Below are positions 14,981-22,794 of a stretch of DNA of 32,503 nt, piece by piece. Within the stretch, counting starts at the first letter, position 1. Each line of letters opens with the position of its first letter. The stretch is taken from NCBI RefSeq assembly GCF_001418325.1, contig NZ_LIPN01000349.1:1-32503 (forward strand). The letters run 5' to 3'. The DNA is from Streptomyces atriruber (GTDB lineage: Bacteria; Actinomycetota; Actinomycetes; Streptomycetales; Streptomycetaceae). A program made the translations under genes and the position numbers. The notes under the pieces were generated by a model. It saw nothing but the letters and a program-made list of their open reading frames with translations. It was not told the DNA's origin and did no database searches.

Positions 14981-16116
14981 AGAAGTTCGACAAGGAGCGC
15001 GTGCTCCTCGCGGTGGCCGGACCGGTCATCGCGCTGATCGCGGCCGTGGCCCTGACCTCGGTCGTGCTGCTCGCCTCGGGCAAGAGCCCGATCGAGCCGT
15101 ACAGCCTGATGCTGGAGCAGGCCACGTTCTCCGACGTGCAGGTCCTGATCCTCAATCAGGCCGGCATGTACTACCTGGCGGCGCTCGCGGTGGCCATCGG
15201 CTTCCGCATGAACCTGTTCAACATCGGTGTGGACGGCCAGTACCGGCTCGCCGCGATGGTGACCGCCGTCGTCGGCACGCACCTCGCGCTGCCGTCGTTC
15301 CTGCAGATCCCCGTGCTCATGGTGGTCGCCATGCTCACCGGCGCCTTCTGGGCCGGTATCGCGGGCGTCCTCAAGACCACGCGCGGCGTCAGCGAGGTGG
15401 TCGCCACGATCATGCTCAACGCCATCGCGACGAGCGTCATCGCCTACCTCACCCTCACCGAGAACTTCGGCGTCCCGGTCGGCAACAACCAGACCACCGG
15501 CGTGATGGAGAAGTCCGGCTGGTTCCCCGGCATCGAGGTGGCGGGCGGCGAGATCTACGGCTTCGTGATCATCTCGGTGCTCGCGGGCGTCCTGTACTGG
15601 CTGGTCCTCAACCGCACCCGGTTCGGCTTCGACCTGCGCGCCACCGGCGCCTCCGAGTCGGCCGCCGCGGCCAGCGGTGTCAACGCCAAGCGCATGGTGC
15701 TCAGCGCGATGCTGATCTCCGGCGCGGTCTCGGGCCTCGCGGGCCTGCCGATCCTGCTCGGCGACACCCACACCTACAGCCTCTCCTTCCCCGCGGGCCT
15801 CGGCTTCACCGCCATCGGCATCGCGCTGCTCGGCCGCAACAACCCCGTCGGCATCGCCTTCGCGGCGCTGCTGTGGGCCTTCCTCGACAAGGCCTCGCCC
15901 GCCCTCGACTACGCCCAGCCGGAGGCGTACGACAAGGAGATCGCGGTGATCATGCAGGGCCTCATCGTGATCGCGGTCGTCGTCTCCTACGAGGAGGTAC
16001 GCCGCTGGGGTCTGCGCCGCCAGCAGCGCCGCGTCGGTGAGGAACTGGCCGCCGCCGCGCGCGCGAGCGGCAACAACGGCAACAACGACTCCGTGAAGGA
16101 GGTGGCTGCCCGATGA
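14977..16116 (+). CDS. ABC transporter permease, nucleoside type (first)
   Basis: The 379-residue protein belongs to the BPD_transp_2 permease family. It has many hydrophobic segments starting at residue about 9, the characteristic MNLFNIGVDGQYRLAA in the first third, and GLGFTAIGIALLGRNNPVGI near the C-terminus. It forms half of the membrane channel for the BMP-dependent nucleoside transporter. ATG 14977 overlaps the ATPase stop, and its own stop overlaps the next start (ATGA at 16113), showing translational coupling. The basic and Asn-rich cytoplasmic tail (ASGNNGNNDS) is an unusual low-complexity end. Confidence 0.93.
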   Translation: MKKFDKERVLLAVAGPVIALIAAVALTSVVLLASGKSPIEPYSLMLEQATFSDVQVLILNQAGMYYLAALAVAIGFRMNLFNIGVDGQYRLAAMVTAVVGTHLALPSFLQIPVLMVVAMLTGAFWAGIAGVLKTTRGVSEVVATIMLNAIATSVIAYLTLTENFGVPVGNNQTTGVMEKSGWFPGIEVAGGEIYGFVIISVLAGVLYWLVLNRTRFGFDLRATGASESAAAASGVNAKRMVLSAMLISGAVSGLAGLPILLGDTHTYSLSFPAGLGFTAIGIALLGRNNPVGIAFAALLWAFLDKASPALDYAQPEAYDKEIAVIMQGLIVIAVVVSYEEVRRWGLRRQQRRVGEELAAAARASGNNGNNDSVKEVAAR

Positions 16117-17375
16117 GCTCGGCAACCGTCGCCAAGCCCCCGGCCAAGCAGCCCGCGCCGGGCCGCCGCCGCATCTCGCTCCCCGTCCTCCTGCTGGTCA
16201 TCGCGGGCGTCCTGGTGCTGACCTCCGTGGTCCGCCTGGTCACCGGAGCCGACGGCATCACGTCCACCGGACAGATGTCGACGGCCCTCAAGCTCGCCGT
16301 GCCGATCGGCCTCGCCGGTCTCGGCGGCCTCTGGGCCGAGCGCGCGGGCGTCGTCAACATCGGCCTCGAAGGCATGCTGATCCTCGGCACTTGGTTCGGC
16401 GCCTGGGCCGGTTTCCAGTGGGGCCCCTGGGTGGGCGTCCTGTTCGGCATCGTCGGCGGCGCGCTCGGCGGCCTGCTGCACGCGATCGTCACGATCACGT
16501 TCAACGTCAACCACATCGTCTCCGGTGTGGCCCTGAACATCCTCGCCCTGGGCGCCACCCGGTACCTCTCCACCTTCGCCTTCGAGGGCGAGGAGGGCGG
16601 TACGTCGAAGCAGTCGCCGCCCGTCGAGTCGCTCGGCAACTTCTCCGTGCCGGGCCTCTCCGACTGGCTGATGGACCTCAACGACAAGCACTGGTTCCTG
16701 GTCTCCGACCTCGCGGGCCTGATCGGCGGTCTGATCACCGACCTGTCGCCGCTCACCGTGGTCGCGGTCGCGATGGTCCCGCTGAGCTGGTGGATCCTGT
16801 GGCGCACGTCGTTCGGTCTGCGGCTGCGCTCCTGCGGCGAGAACCCGATCGCGGCGGAGTCGCTCGGCGTGAACGTCTACAAGTACAAGTACCTGGCCGT
16901 GGTCATCTCCGGCGGCCTCGCCGGACTCGGCGGCGCCTTCCTCTCGCTGGTCGCCTCCAACATCTACCTGGAGGGCCAGACCGGCGGCCGCGGCTACATC
17001 GGCCTCGCCGCGATGATCTTCGGCAACTGGATGCCGGGCGGACTCGCGCTCGGCGCGGGCCTGTTCGGTTACACCGACAGCCTGAAGCTCCGGGGTGGCG
17101 GCACGAACGTCCACGCGCTGCTCCTGCTCATCGCGATCCTGCTGGTCATCGGCGCGATCTACCTCGTGTGGCGCAAGCGGATCGTCCCCGCGGCGATCAC
17201 CGCGGCCGTCTCCGCGCTGATGTTCCTGTGGTACGGCTTGACCGACGAGGTGCCCAACCAGGTCGTCACCGCCACTCCGTACGTGGTGACCCTGCTGGTC
17301 CTCTCGCTCTCCGCCCAGCGGCTCCGGATGCCGAAGGCGGACGGAATGCCGTACCGGAAGGGGCAGGGCAAGTGA
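16113..17375 (+). CDS. ABC transporter permease, nucleoside type (second)
   Basis: This 420-residue BPD_transp_2 permease pairs with the previous one. The typical RAGVVNIGLEGMLILG follows a short basic cytoplasmic N-terminus and first helix, and GRGYIGLAAMIFGNWMPGG precedes the last helices. The Pro/Ala/Lys-rich start (residues 5-20) is cytoplasmic. ATG 16113 overlaps the preceding stop, and the final codons overlap the GTG of cytidine deaminase (GTGA), so import and deamination are encoded on one coupled message. Confidence 0.93.
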   Translation: MSSATVAKPPAKQPAPGRRRISLPVLLLVIAGVLVLTSVVRLVTGADGITSTGQMSTALKLAVPIGLAGLGGLWAERAGVVNIGLEGMLILGTWFGAWAGFQWGPWVGVLFGIVGGALGGLLHAIVTITFNVNHIVSGVALNILALGATRYLSTFAFEGEEGGTSKQSPPVESLGNFSVPGLSDWLMDLNDKHWFLVSDLAGLIGGLITDLSPLTVVAVAMVPLSWWILWRTSFGLRLRSCGENPIAAESLGVNVYKYKYLAVVISGGLAGLGGAFLSLVASNIYLEGQTGGRGYIGLAAMIFGNWMPGGLALGAGLFGYTDSLKLRGGGTNVHALLLLIAILLVIGAIYLVWRKRIVPAAITAAVSALMFLWYGLTDEVPNQVVTATPYVVTLLVLSLSAQRLRMPKADGMPYRKGQGK

Positions 17376-17773
17376 CGACCGCTGCCGCGGAGACCGACTG
17401 GGACACCCTGCGGGAGGCCGCGCGCGAGGCGATGTCCCGTGCGTACGCGCCCTACTCGGGCTTCCCGGTCGGCGCCGCGGCCCTGGTCGACGACGGCAGG
17501 ACCGTCTCCGGCTGCAACGTGGAGAACGCCTCGTACGGCCTCGGTCTGTGCGCCGAGTGCGGCCTGGTCTCGCAGCTCCAGCTGACCGGCGGCGGCCGCC
17601 TCACCCACTTCACGTGCGTGGACGGCAAGGGCGAGATCCTGATGCCGTGCGGCCGCTGCCGCCAGCTCCTGTACGAGTTCGGCGGCGCGGAGCTCCTCCT
17701 GGAGACGTCGTCGGGCGTGCGGTCGCTGGGCGACATGCTCCCCGACGCGTTCGGACCGCAGCACCTCAACTGA
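17372..17773 (+). CDS. cdd: Cytidine deaminase
   Basis: The 133-residue enzyme converts cytidine or deoxycytidine to uridine or deoxyuridine in the cytoplasm. NVENAS (49-54) binds substrate. The zinc site is C60-A-E62 (Cys ligand and proton-shuttling Glu) plus P-C93-G-R-C96, giving the three-cysteine, tetrameric type. The GTG start at 17372 overlaps the permease stop codon by four bases (GTGA). It is the last gene of the transporter operon and is followed by a strong hairpin. The context (importer before, thymidine phosphorylase after) fits pyrimidine nucleoside salvage. Confidence 0.95.
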   Translation: MTTAAAETDWDTLREAAREAMSRAYAPYSGFPVGAAALVDDGRTVSGCNVENASYGLGLCAECGLVSQLQLTGGGRLTHFTCVDGKGEILMPCGRCRQLLYEFGGAELLLETSSGVRSLGDMLPDAFGPQHLN

Positions 17774-17777
17774 CGGA

Positions 17778-17814
17778 CGGCCCCGCCCCCTTGGAGATCC
17801 AGGGTGCGGGGCCG
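17778..17814 (+). terminator. Terminator-like hairpin after cdd
   Basis: CGGCCCCGC (17778-17786) pairs perfectly with GCGGGGCCG (17806-17814) across a 19-base loop. It begins 5 bases after the cdd stop codon and ends just before the predicted deoA -35. Confidence 0.7.
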
Positions 17815-17816
17815 CC

Positions 17817-17845
17817 TTCATCTCCCGGCTCTATGCGCGTAGAGT
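17817..17845 (+). promoter_or_regulatory. Predicted deoA promoter
   Basis: TTCATC (17817-17822), a 17-base spacer and TAGAGT (17840-17845), a typical Streptomyces -10, give a plausible promoter. The operator candidate covers the end of the spacer and the first bases of the -10. Confidence 0.5.
17831..17842. promoter_or_regulatory. Nucleoside-regulon operator candidate (deoA)
   Basis: CTATGCGCGTAG differs from the palindrome CTACGCGCGTAG at one base and overlaps the -10 element TAGAGT. A second related palindrome, TACGTACGTA (17857-17866), lies 25 bases downstream centre to centre and could be an auxiliary site. Confidence 0.6.
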
Positions 17846-17893
17846 CGCGGCATATCTACGTACGTACGCCGTTGTACTGCTGGAAGGACTGCC

Positions 17894-19171
17894 ATGGACG
17901 TCATCTCCGTCATCCGCACCAAGCGCGACCGGGGCGAGCTCAGCGACGAGCAGATCGACTGGGTCATCGACGCGTACACCCGCGGCGCGGTCGCCGACGA
18001 GCAGATGTCCGCCCTCGCGATGGCGATCCTGCTCAACGGCATGAACCGCAAGGAGATCGCCCGCTGGACCGCCGCGATGATCGCGTCCGGCGAGCGCATG
18101 GACTTCTCCTCGCTGTCCCGCCCGACCGCCGACAAGCACTCCACCGGCGGCGTCGGCGACAAGATCACGCTGCCGCTCGCCCCGCTCGTCGCCGCGTGCG
18201 GCGCGGCCGTCCCGCAGCTCTCGGGTCGCGGCCTCGGCCACACCGGCGGCACCCTGGACAAGCTGGAGGCCATCCCGGGCTGGCGCGCGCTGCTCTCCAA
18301 CGAGGAGATGCTGAGCGTCCTGAACGGCGCGGGCTCCGTGATCTGCGCGGCGGGCGACGGCCTCGCCCCCGCCGACAAGAAGCTCTACGCGCTGCGTGAC
18401 GTGACCGGCACGGTCGAGGCGATTCCGCTGATCGCCTCGTCGATCATGTCCAAGAAGATCGCGGAGGGCACGGGTTCGCTCGTCCTCGACGTGAAGGTCG
18501 GCACCGGCGCCTTCATGAAGAACCTGGACGACGCGCGCGAGTTGGCCGCCACCATGGTGGAGCTGGGCACGGACAGCGGCGTCCGCACGGCGGCGCTCCT
18601 CACGGACATGTCGACCCCGCTCGGTCTGACGGCAGGCAACGCGCTGGAGGTCCGCGAGTCGGTGGAGGTCCTCGCGGGCGGCGGCCCCGCCGACGTCGTC
18701 GAGCTCACCCTCGCGCTGGCCCGCGAGATGCTGGACGCGGCGGGCCTGAAGGACGCGGACCCGGCGAAGGCGCTCGCCGACGGCTCGGCGATGGACGTGT
18801 GGCGCCGCATGATCGCGGCGCAGGGCGGCGACCCCGACGCGACGCTTCCCGTGGCCCGCGAGACGCATGTGGTGAAGGCCCCGTCCTCGGGTGTCCTGAC
18901 CCGCCTCGACGCGTACGACATCGGCGTCGCCGCGTGGCGTCTCGGCGCGGGCCGGGCGCGCAAGGAGGACGTGGTCCAGGCGGGTGCGGGCGTGGAGCTC
19001 CACGCGAAGCCGGGCGACTCCGTCGAGGCGGGCGCGCCGTTGCTCACCCTCCACACGGACACGCCGGACCGCTTCGCGTACGCGCTCCAGTCCGTGGAGG
19101 GCTCCTTCGACATCGCCCCGGCGGGCACGGCGTTCACCCCGAACCCGATCGTGCTCGACCGGATCGGCTAG
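17894..19171 (+). CDS. deoA: Thymidine (pyrimidine-nucleoside) phosphorylase
   Basis: The 425-residue enzyme phosphorolyses thymidine, deoxyuridine or uridine to base plus (deoxy)ribose-1-phosphate. KHSTGGVGDK (81-90) is the phosphate-binding loop and SGRGLGHTGGTLDKLE (110-125) is the family signature. An N-terminal helical domain (1-65) and a C-terminal mixed domain complete the usual architecture and length. ATG 17894 has GGAAGGA at 17882-17888. It has its own promoter with an operator-like palindrome shared with the transporter genes and add, and is followed by several hairpins. Confidence 0.95.
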   Translation: MDVISVIRTKRDRGELSDEQIDWVIDAYTRGAVADEQMSALAMAILLNGMNRKEIARWTAAMIASGERMDFSSLSRPTADKHSTGGVGDKITLPLAPLVAACGAAVPQLSGRGLGHTGGTLDKLEAIPGWRALLSNEEMLSVLNGAGSVICAAGDGLAPADKKLYALRDVTGTVEAIPLIASSIMSKKIAEGTGSLVLDVKVGTGAFMKNLDDARELAATMVELGTDSGVRTAALLTDMSTPLGLTAGNALEVRESVEVLAGGGPADVVELTLALAREMLDAAGLKDADPAKALADGSAMDVWRRMIAAQGGDPDATLPVARETHVVKAPSSGVLTRLDAYDIGVAAWRLGAGRARKEDVVQAGAGVELHAKPGDSVEAGAPLLTLHTDTPDRFAYALQSVEGSFDIAPAGTAFTPNPIVLDRIG

Positions 19172-19221
19172 GAGCTCGGGGCTGTCCCGGGAGTGCCGTC
19201 TGCGGTTGCGTGGTGGTTGCT

Positions 19222-19266
19222 CGCGCAGTTCCCCGCGCCCTAAAAGATGCGCAGTTCCCCGCGCCC
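19222..19266. repeat. Tandem copies of a Streptomyces intergenic element
   Basis: GCGCAGTTCCCCGCGCCC occurs twice (about 19223-19240 and 19249-19266), 26 bases apart. This sequence is a well-known dispersed intergenic element in Streptomyces genomes. The 290-base stretch between deoA and the DUF4157 gene holds this element, the hairpins below and no gene that I can support. Confidence 0.7.
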
Positions 19267-19292
19267 CTGAGGGGTGTCCTGCTGGGGCTCGG

Positions 19293-19350
19293 GGGGCTGG
19301 GTTTCAGCCCCTCCGGCGTTTGAGGAGCGGGGTCTGGGGCGGAGCCCCAG
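19293..19350 (+). terminator. Hairpin cluster within a dispersed repeat after deoA
   Basis: GGGGCTG (19293-19299), loop GGTTT and CAGCCCC (19305-19311) form one stem. CTGGGGC (19334-19340), loop GGA and GCCCCAG (19344-19350) form a second. Between them runs the dispersed element beginning TCAGCCCCTCCGGCGTTTGA (19304), which recurs at 25120. The stems probably terminate deoA transcription. Confidence 0.6.
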
Positions 19351-19461
19351 GGGGAGGCGCGGCGTGCCCGTTCGGCCGGGATTCGTGCCCGCGCGTACCT
19401 GGACTCCGCACGCGCCCCGAGCGTATGCAGGGACGAGTCGCCGCCTGCGCAGGAGGGCCCC

Positions 19462-21345
19462 TTGCACGACCACGATCACACCGGCGCCGGACCCGCCGCC
19501 CGGGGCCCGGCCCGGCGGACCCCGGACCGGGACACCGCCCCCGCCCCCGCGGGACTGCTCGCCCTGCAGCGCGGCGCGGGCAACGCCGCCGTCGTCCAGC
19601 TGCTGCGGCAGTCCGGCCGCGCCGGACAGCCGGACGTGCAGCGCTCCGCCGTCCACGACGTCCTGCGCACCTCCGGCCGGCCGATGGACGAAGCGACCCG
19701 CTCCGACATGGAGTCCCGGCTCGGCGCCGACTTCTCCGACGTGCGGATCCACGACGACACCGCCGCCAAGGTCTCCGCGGCCAAGGTGGGCGCCCGCGCC
19801 TACACCTCGGGCAGTCACGTCGTCATCGGGGACGGCGGCGCCGACCGGCACACCCTCGCCCATGAGCTGACGCACGTCATCCAGCAGCGCAGCGGGCCCG
19901 TCGCGGGCACCGACGACGGCTCGGGCCTCAAGGTCTCCGACCCGTCGGACCGGTTCGAGCGCGAGGCGGAGGCGAACGCCCACCGGGTCCTTAAGGAGAA
20001 CCACGGCCCCGTGCCCGAGGCGGGCGCTGATCCGGCACCCGGGGGACAGATCCACGGCGAGGGCATCCAGCGATACGCGTCGGGCACCGTGAAGAGCCTG
20101 GTCAGCGAGCAGGACGACCGGCCCTTCTTCGAGTCCCAGTCACCGCAGGGCGTCCTCGTCCCGGACCCCGAGCGGCTCTCGAAGCACAGCGTGGACCACG
20201 TCGGGGCCCGCACCCACGACCCGTTCCGGCAGGACGAGTCCGAGGAGCGGGGAGTGCAGCTCGACGCACCCCTGGGGCTGCCCCTGAGGGTCGCGGGCGA
20301 CGGCACGCTGGCCGTGCACGACACCGAGCGCGAACCGAAGGAGTTCTACGCGACGGGCGAGGTGCTCGCCGCGAGCAACACCGAGCTGGAGAACGTCAAC
20401 AGCACCTACCGCCTGGAGGCGCGCGGACCGCAGATCACCGTGCAGAACCCGGCGAACCCGAACGGCTCCGTCGTCCTCAAGCGCATCCAGCCCGTCACGG
20501 CCGACCACCCGCGCAACGCTCCCGAGTCGGGCTTCGCCGACCTGATGAAGCAGGAGTGCATCGACGTGGCCCGGGAGTTGATGGGCGGCGGCAAGCAGAC
20601 CGAGGTCGTCCTGGACGGCCAGGACGCCATGGACTGGCAGGACAGCACGGTCGACTCGGTGGCCAACCGGCTCGCCGACGGGGTCGGCGCACCCGACGCG
20701 GCCACCCCGCGGCGGTACGGCGGGGCCCTGCGCGACCACGGCGACGAGATGGACACCGCGGCCGACGGCCTCGGGGTGAACAAGGCCGCCGCCCCCGTCG
20801 TGGGCGAGGCCTTCACGACGATCTCCCTGGGCCAGAGCGACAAGCTCGACTACGCCGAATCCGCCACCCCCGAGGCCCGCGCCCAGGACATCTGGGGCTT
20901 CCACTTCGCGGGTGTCGCCGCGATGAGCGCCGACGGCCGGGACCGCGTCACCCTGGAGAACTACACCCGCACCGCGAACTCCGGGGACGCGCTCAAGGAG
21001 CTGCTCCCCAAGCTCGTCGAGGAGTTCAAGAAGAAGACCGCCATCCCCCTGCTGCGGCCCGGCGGAAAGACCCCGCCCACCTCCGCCTTCGAGATGGACC
21101 GGCTCAACAAGCTGCTGCGCGAACTCTCCGGCAGCGCCGCGAAGGCCGGTGAGGAGTTCAAGCGGCTCTCGGACGCGAAGAACGAGTGGAACAGCAAGTG
21201 GTTCTTCCGCATGTACGGCTCGGGGGCGGGCCAGACGTTCCACGAGCAGCAGTACGACAACGGGCGGGGAGACTTCGTGAACCCCCTGACCCTGCGGGTC
21301 CGCAAGAAGCCGCAGCCGCAGGCGCCGCAGCAGTCCCGGTCGTAG
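19462..21345 (+). CDS. DUF4157 protein with C-terminal putative effector domain
   Basis: The 627-residue protein has no signal peptide. Residues about 70-145 are a DUF4157 domain (MDEATRSDMESRLGADFSDV, then the zinc-protease-like HELTH at 134-138 and the acidic EREAEANA segment near 166-173). Polar residues 180-320 form a linker. Residues about 350-500 contain C366 (ECIDVARELMGG), H481 (WGFHFAGVAAM) and N500 (LENYT), a spacing compatible with a papain-like Cys-His-Asn enzyme. DUF4157 is known to mark many effectors of extracellular contractile injection systems (eCIS). No injection genes lie in this window, so it would be an orphan cargo. The start is TTG 19462 with a perfect AGGAGG at 19451-19456. 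The enzymatic reading of the C-terminus is inference. Confidence 0.75.
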   Translation: MHDHDHTGAGPAARGPARRTPDRDTAPAPAGLLALQRGAGNAAVVQLLRQSGRAGQPDVQRSAVHDVLRTSGRPMDEATRSDMESRLGADFSDVRIHDDTAAKVSAAKVGARAYTSGSHVVIGDGGADRHTLAHELTHVIQQRSGPVAGTDDGSGLKVSDPSDRFEREAEANAHRVLKENHGPVPEAGADPAPGGQIHGEGIQRYASGTVKSLVSEQDDRPFFESQSPQGVLVPDPERLSKHSVDHVGARTHDPFRQDESEERGVQLDAPLGLPLRVAGDGTLAVHDTEREPKEFYATGEVLAASNTELENVNSTYRLEARGPQITVQNPANPNGSVVLKRIQPVTADHPRNAPESGFADLMKQECIDVARELMGGGKQTEVVLDGQDAMDWQDSTVDSVANRLADGVGAPDAATPRRYGGALRDHGDEMDTAADGLGVNKAAAPVVGEAFTTISLGQSDKLDYAESATPEARAQDIWGFHFAGVAAMSADGRDRVTLENYTRTANSGDALKELLPKLVEEFKKKTAIPLLRPGGKTPPTSAFEMDRLNKLLRELSGSAAKAGEEFKRLSDAKNEWNSKWFFRMYGSGAGQTFHEQQYDNGRGDFVNPLTLRVRKKPQPQAPQQSRS

Positions 21346-21385
21346 CGGCCCGCGACGGTGTGACCGGTCAGGAACCGCGGTACCG

Positions 21386-21790
21386 ATGAGTTCGGACCGC
21401 CCGGCCAGTCACCCTTGCGTGGCTGCTTTTGAAGAGAACCTCATCCGCATCGCGGGGCCGCTGGGCCCCGGCGAGGTCCCGCACCTGTGCGAGCGCGTCG
21501 CCGCGGCCCGGCACGGGCCGGACGGGGGCGACGTGATCTGTGACGTCGCCGCCGTCACCACCGCCGACCTCGCGACCGTCGACGCCGTCGCACGCCTGCA
21601 GCTCGCCGCCCGCAGGGCCGGGGGCCGGATCCGTCTCAGGAACCCCACCCCCGCCCTGCTGGCCCTGCTCGGTCTCGTGGGCCTCGTCGAACTCCTCGGC
21701 CTAGTCGTCGAGATGGAGGGGCATGCCGAACAGCGGGAACCACCGGGGCGTGTCCAGGAAGCAGTGGAAGCCGGTGATCCGGCCCTCTGA
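21386..21790 (+). CDS. STAS-domain protein
   Basis: The 134-residue protein fits a STAS (anti-sigma-factor antagonist-like) domain at about 15-108. It has ICDVAAVTTADLATVDAVARL where antagonists carry the phosphorylatable loop (here T58/T59), followed by a hydrophobic strand-helix end (PALLALLGLVGLVELLGL). Partner unknown. ATG 21386 has only a weak upstream GGA. The last 30 codons overlap the 3' end of the convergent ECF sigma gene by 90 bases. The STAS end is polar and Glu-rich, as I would expect of related Streptomyces proteins, so I treat the overlap as real. Confidence 0.7.
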   Translation: MSSDRPASHPCVAAFEENLIRIAGPLGPGEVPHLCERVAAARHGPDGGDVICDVAAVTTADLATVDAVARLQLAARRAGGRIRLRNPTPALLALLGLVGLVELLGLVVEMEGHAEQREPPGRVQEAVEAGDPAL

Positions 21791-22684
21791 GATCTCGATG
21801 ACCTGGATCGCCCACGGAGCGAATCCGCCGTTGTCGGGGTCGGGCTTGTAGTGCGCGAAGCCCGGTGTGCCGTTCACGTTCACCGGGACCAGGCGGCTGT
21901 TGGCACAGGATGCGCCCACGGTGGTCATGAAGCCGGTGATGTCCGCCGTGCCGCGCAGCCACAGGTCGAACGGCGGCATCGTCATGACGGCGTCCTCGGC
22001 GAGCAGCGCGGTGAGCGCCGCCATGTCATAGCCCTCGAACGCGGCGACGTACCGCTCCAGCAGCTTCTGCTGGTCCTCGTCCAGGGGGTCGGAGACGGCC
22101 GTGTCGTCCTCCGGCCGCTCGGCGAGGGTGGCGCGGGCCCGCTGCAGCGCGCTGTTGACCGAGGCGACGGAGGTGTCGATCAGCTCGGCGACCTCGCTGG
22201 CCTTCCAGGCGAGGACCTCGCGCAGGATCAGCACCGCGCGCTGCTTCGGCGGCAGGCTCTGCAGGGCGGCGACGAACGCGAGCCGCACCGATTCCTTGGC
22301 GATCGCCGCCTCCGCGGGGTCGCCGGGCGTCGGCAGGACGCGGGCATCCGGGATCGGCTCCAGCCAGGTGTTGTCCGGGCGTGGGTTGAGCGCGGCCTGC
22401 GCCAGCGGGGCGGCGGCGGTCAGGTCCATGGGGCGGGCGCGGCGGTTGCCCGCGTTCAGCATGTCCAGGCAGACGTTCGTCGCGATGCGGTACAGCCACG
22501 AGCGGATGCTGGAGCGGCCCTCGAACTTCTCGAAGCTGCGCCAGGCACGGACCATCGTGTCCTGCACGGCGTCCTCGGCCTCGAAGGCGGAGCCCAGCAT
22601 CCGATAGCAGTACCCCGTCAGCTCGACGCGGTGTTTCTCCAGCGTGACGTCCAGATCGGCCGTCGTCCCTGCGATGTCGCTCAT
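21701..22684 (-). CDS. ECF sigma factor with C-terminal SnoaL-like domain (SigG/SigX5-like)
   Basis: The 327-residue protein has sigma region 2 (about 12-85; YCYRMLGSAFEAEDAVQDT, RSWLYRIATNVCLDML), a linker, and region 4 (about 140-195; LPPKQRAVLILREVLAW, then SVASVNSALQRARATL). A SnoaL-like domain at about 205-325 ends FHCFLDTPRWFPLFGMP. This is the ECF group without a classical anti-sigma factor, in which the C-terminal domain tunes activity. The start is ATG 22684 (MSDIAG); an in-frame ATG at 22735 adds 17 non-conserved residues. It lies 110 bases after the MFS gene on the same strand, and tail to tail with the STAS gene (90-base overlap). Confidence 0.87.
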   Translation of the reverse strand: MSDIAGTTADLDVTLEKHRVELTGYCYRMLGSAFEAEDAVQDTMVRAWRSFEKFEGRSSIRSWLYRIATNVCLDMLNAGNRRARPMDLTAAAPLAQAALNPRPDNTWLEPIPDARVLPTPGDPAEAAIAKESVRLAFVAALQSLPPKQRAVLILREVLAWKASEVAELIDTSVASVNSALQRARATLAERPEDDTAVSDPLDEDQQKLLERYVAAFEGYDMAALTALLAEDAVMTMPPFDLWLRGTADITGFMTTVGASCANSRLVPVNVNGTPGFAHYKPDPDNGGFAPWAIQVIEISEGRITGFHCFLDTPRWFPLFGMPLHLDD

Positions 22685-22794
22685 CCCAACCCACCCCTGC
22701 GTTGCGAGAAGAGCCCGATGCGAGGCCCAACACATCGGAAGCTACCGCAGCCCACTGACAACGGCCCCCCGAGTGGGAAAAGCCGCAGGTGAAA

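Noticed and set aside
17857..17866. TACGTACGTA as a second full operator of deoA
   Set aside because: It resembles the operator ends but has a different centre and no counterpart at equal spacing before the BMP genes. A TACGTA near add (26010-26015) is too short to support it. It is kept only as a possible auxiliary site.
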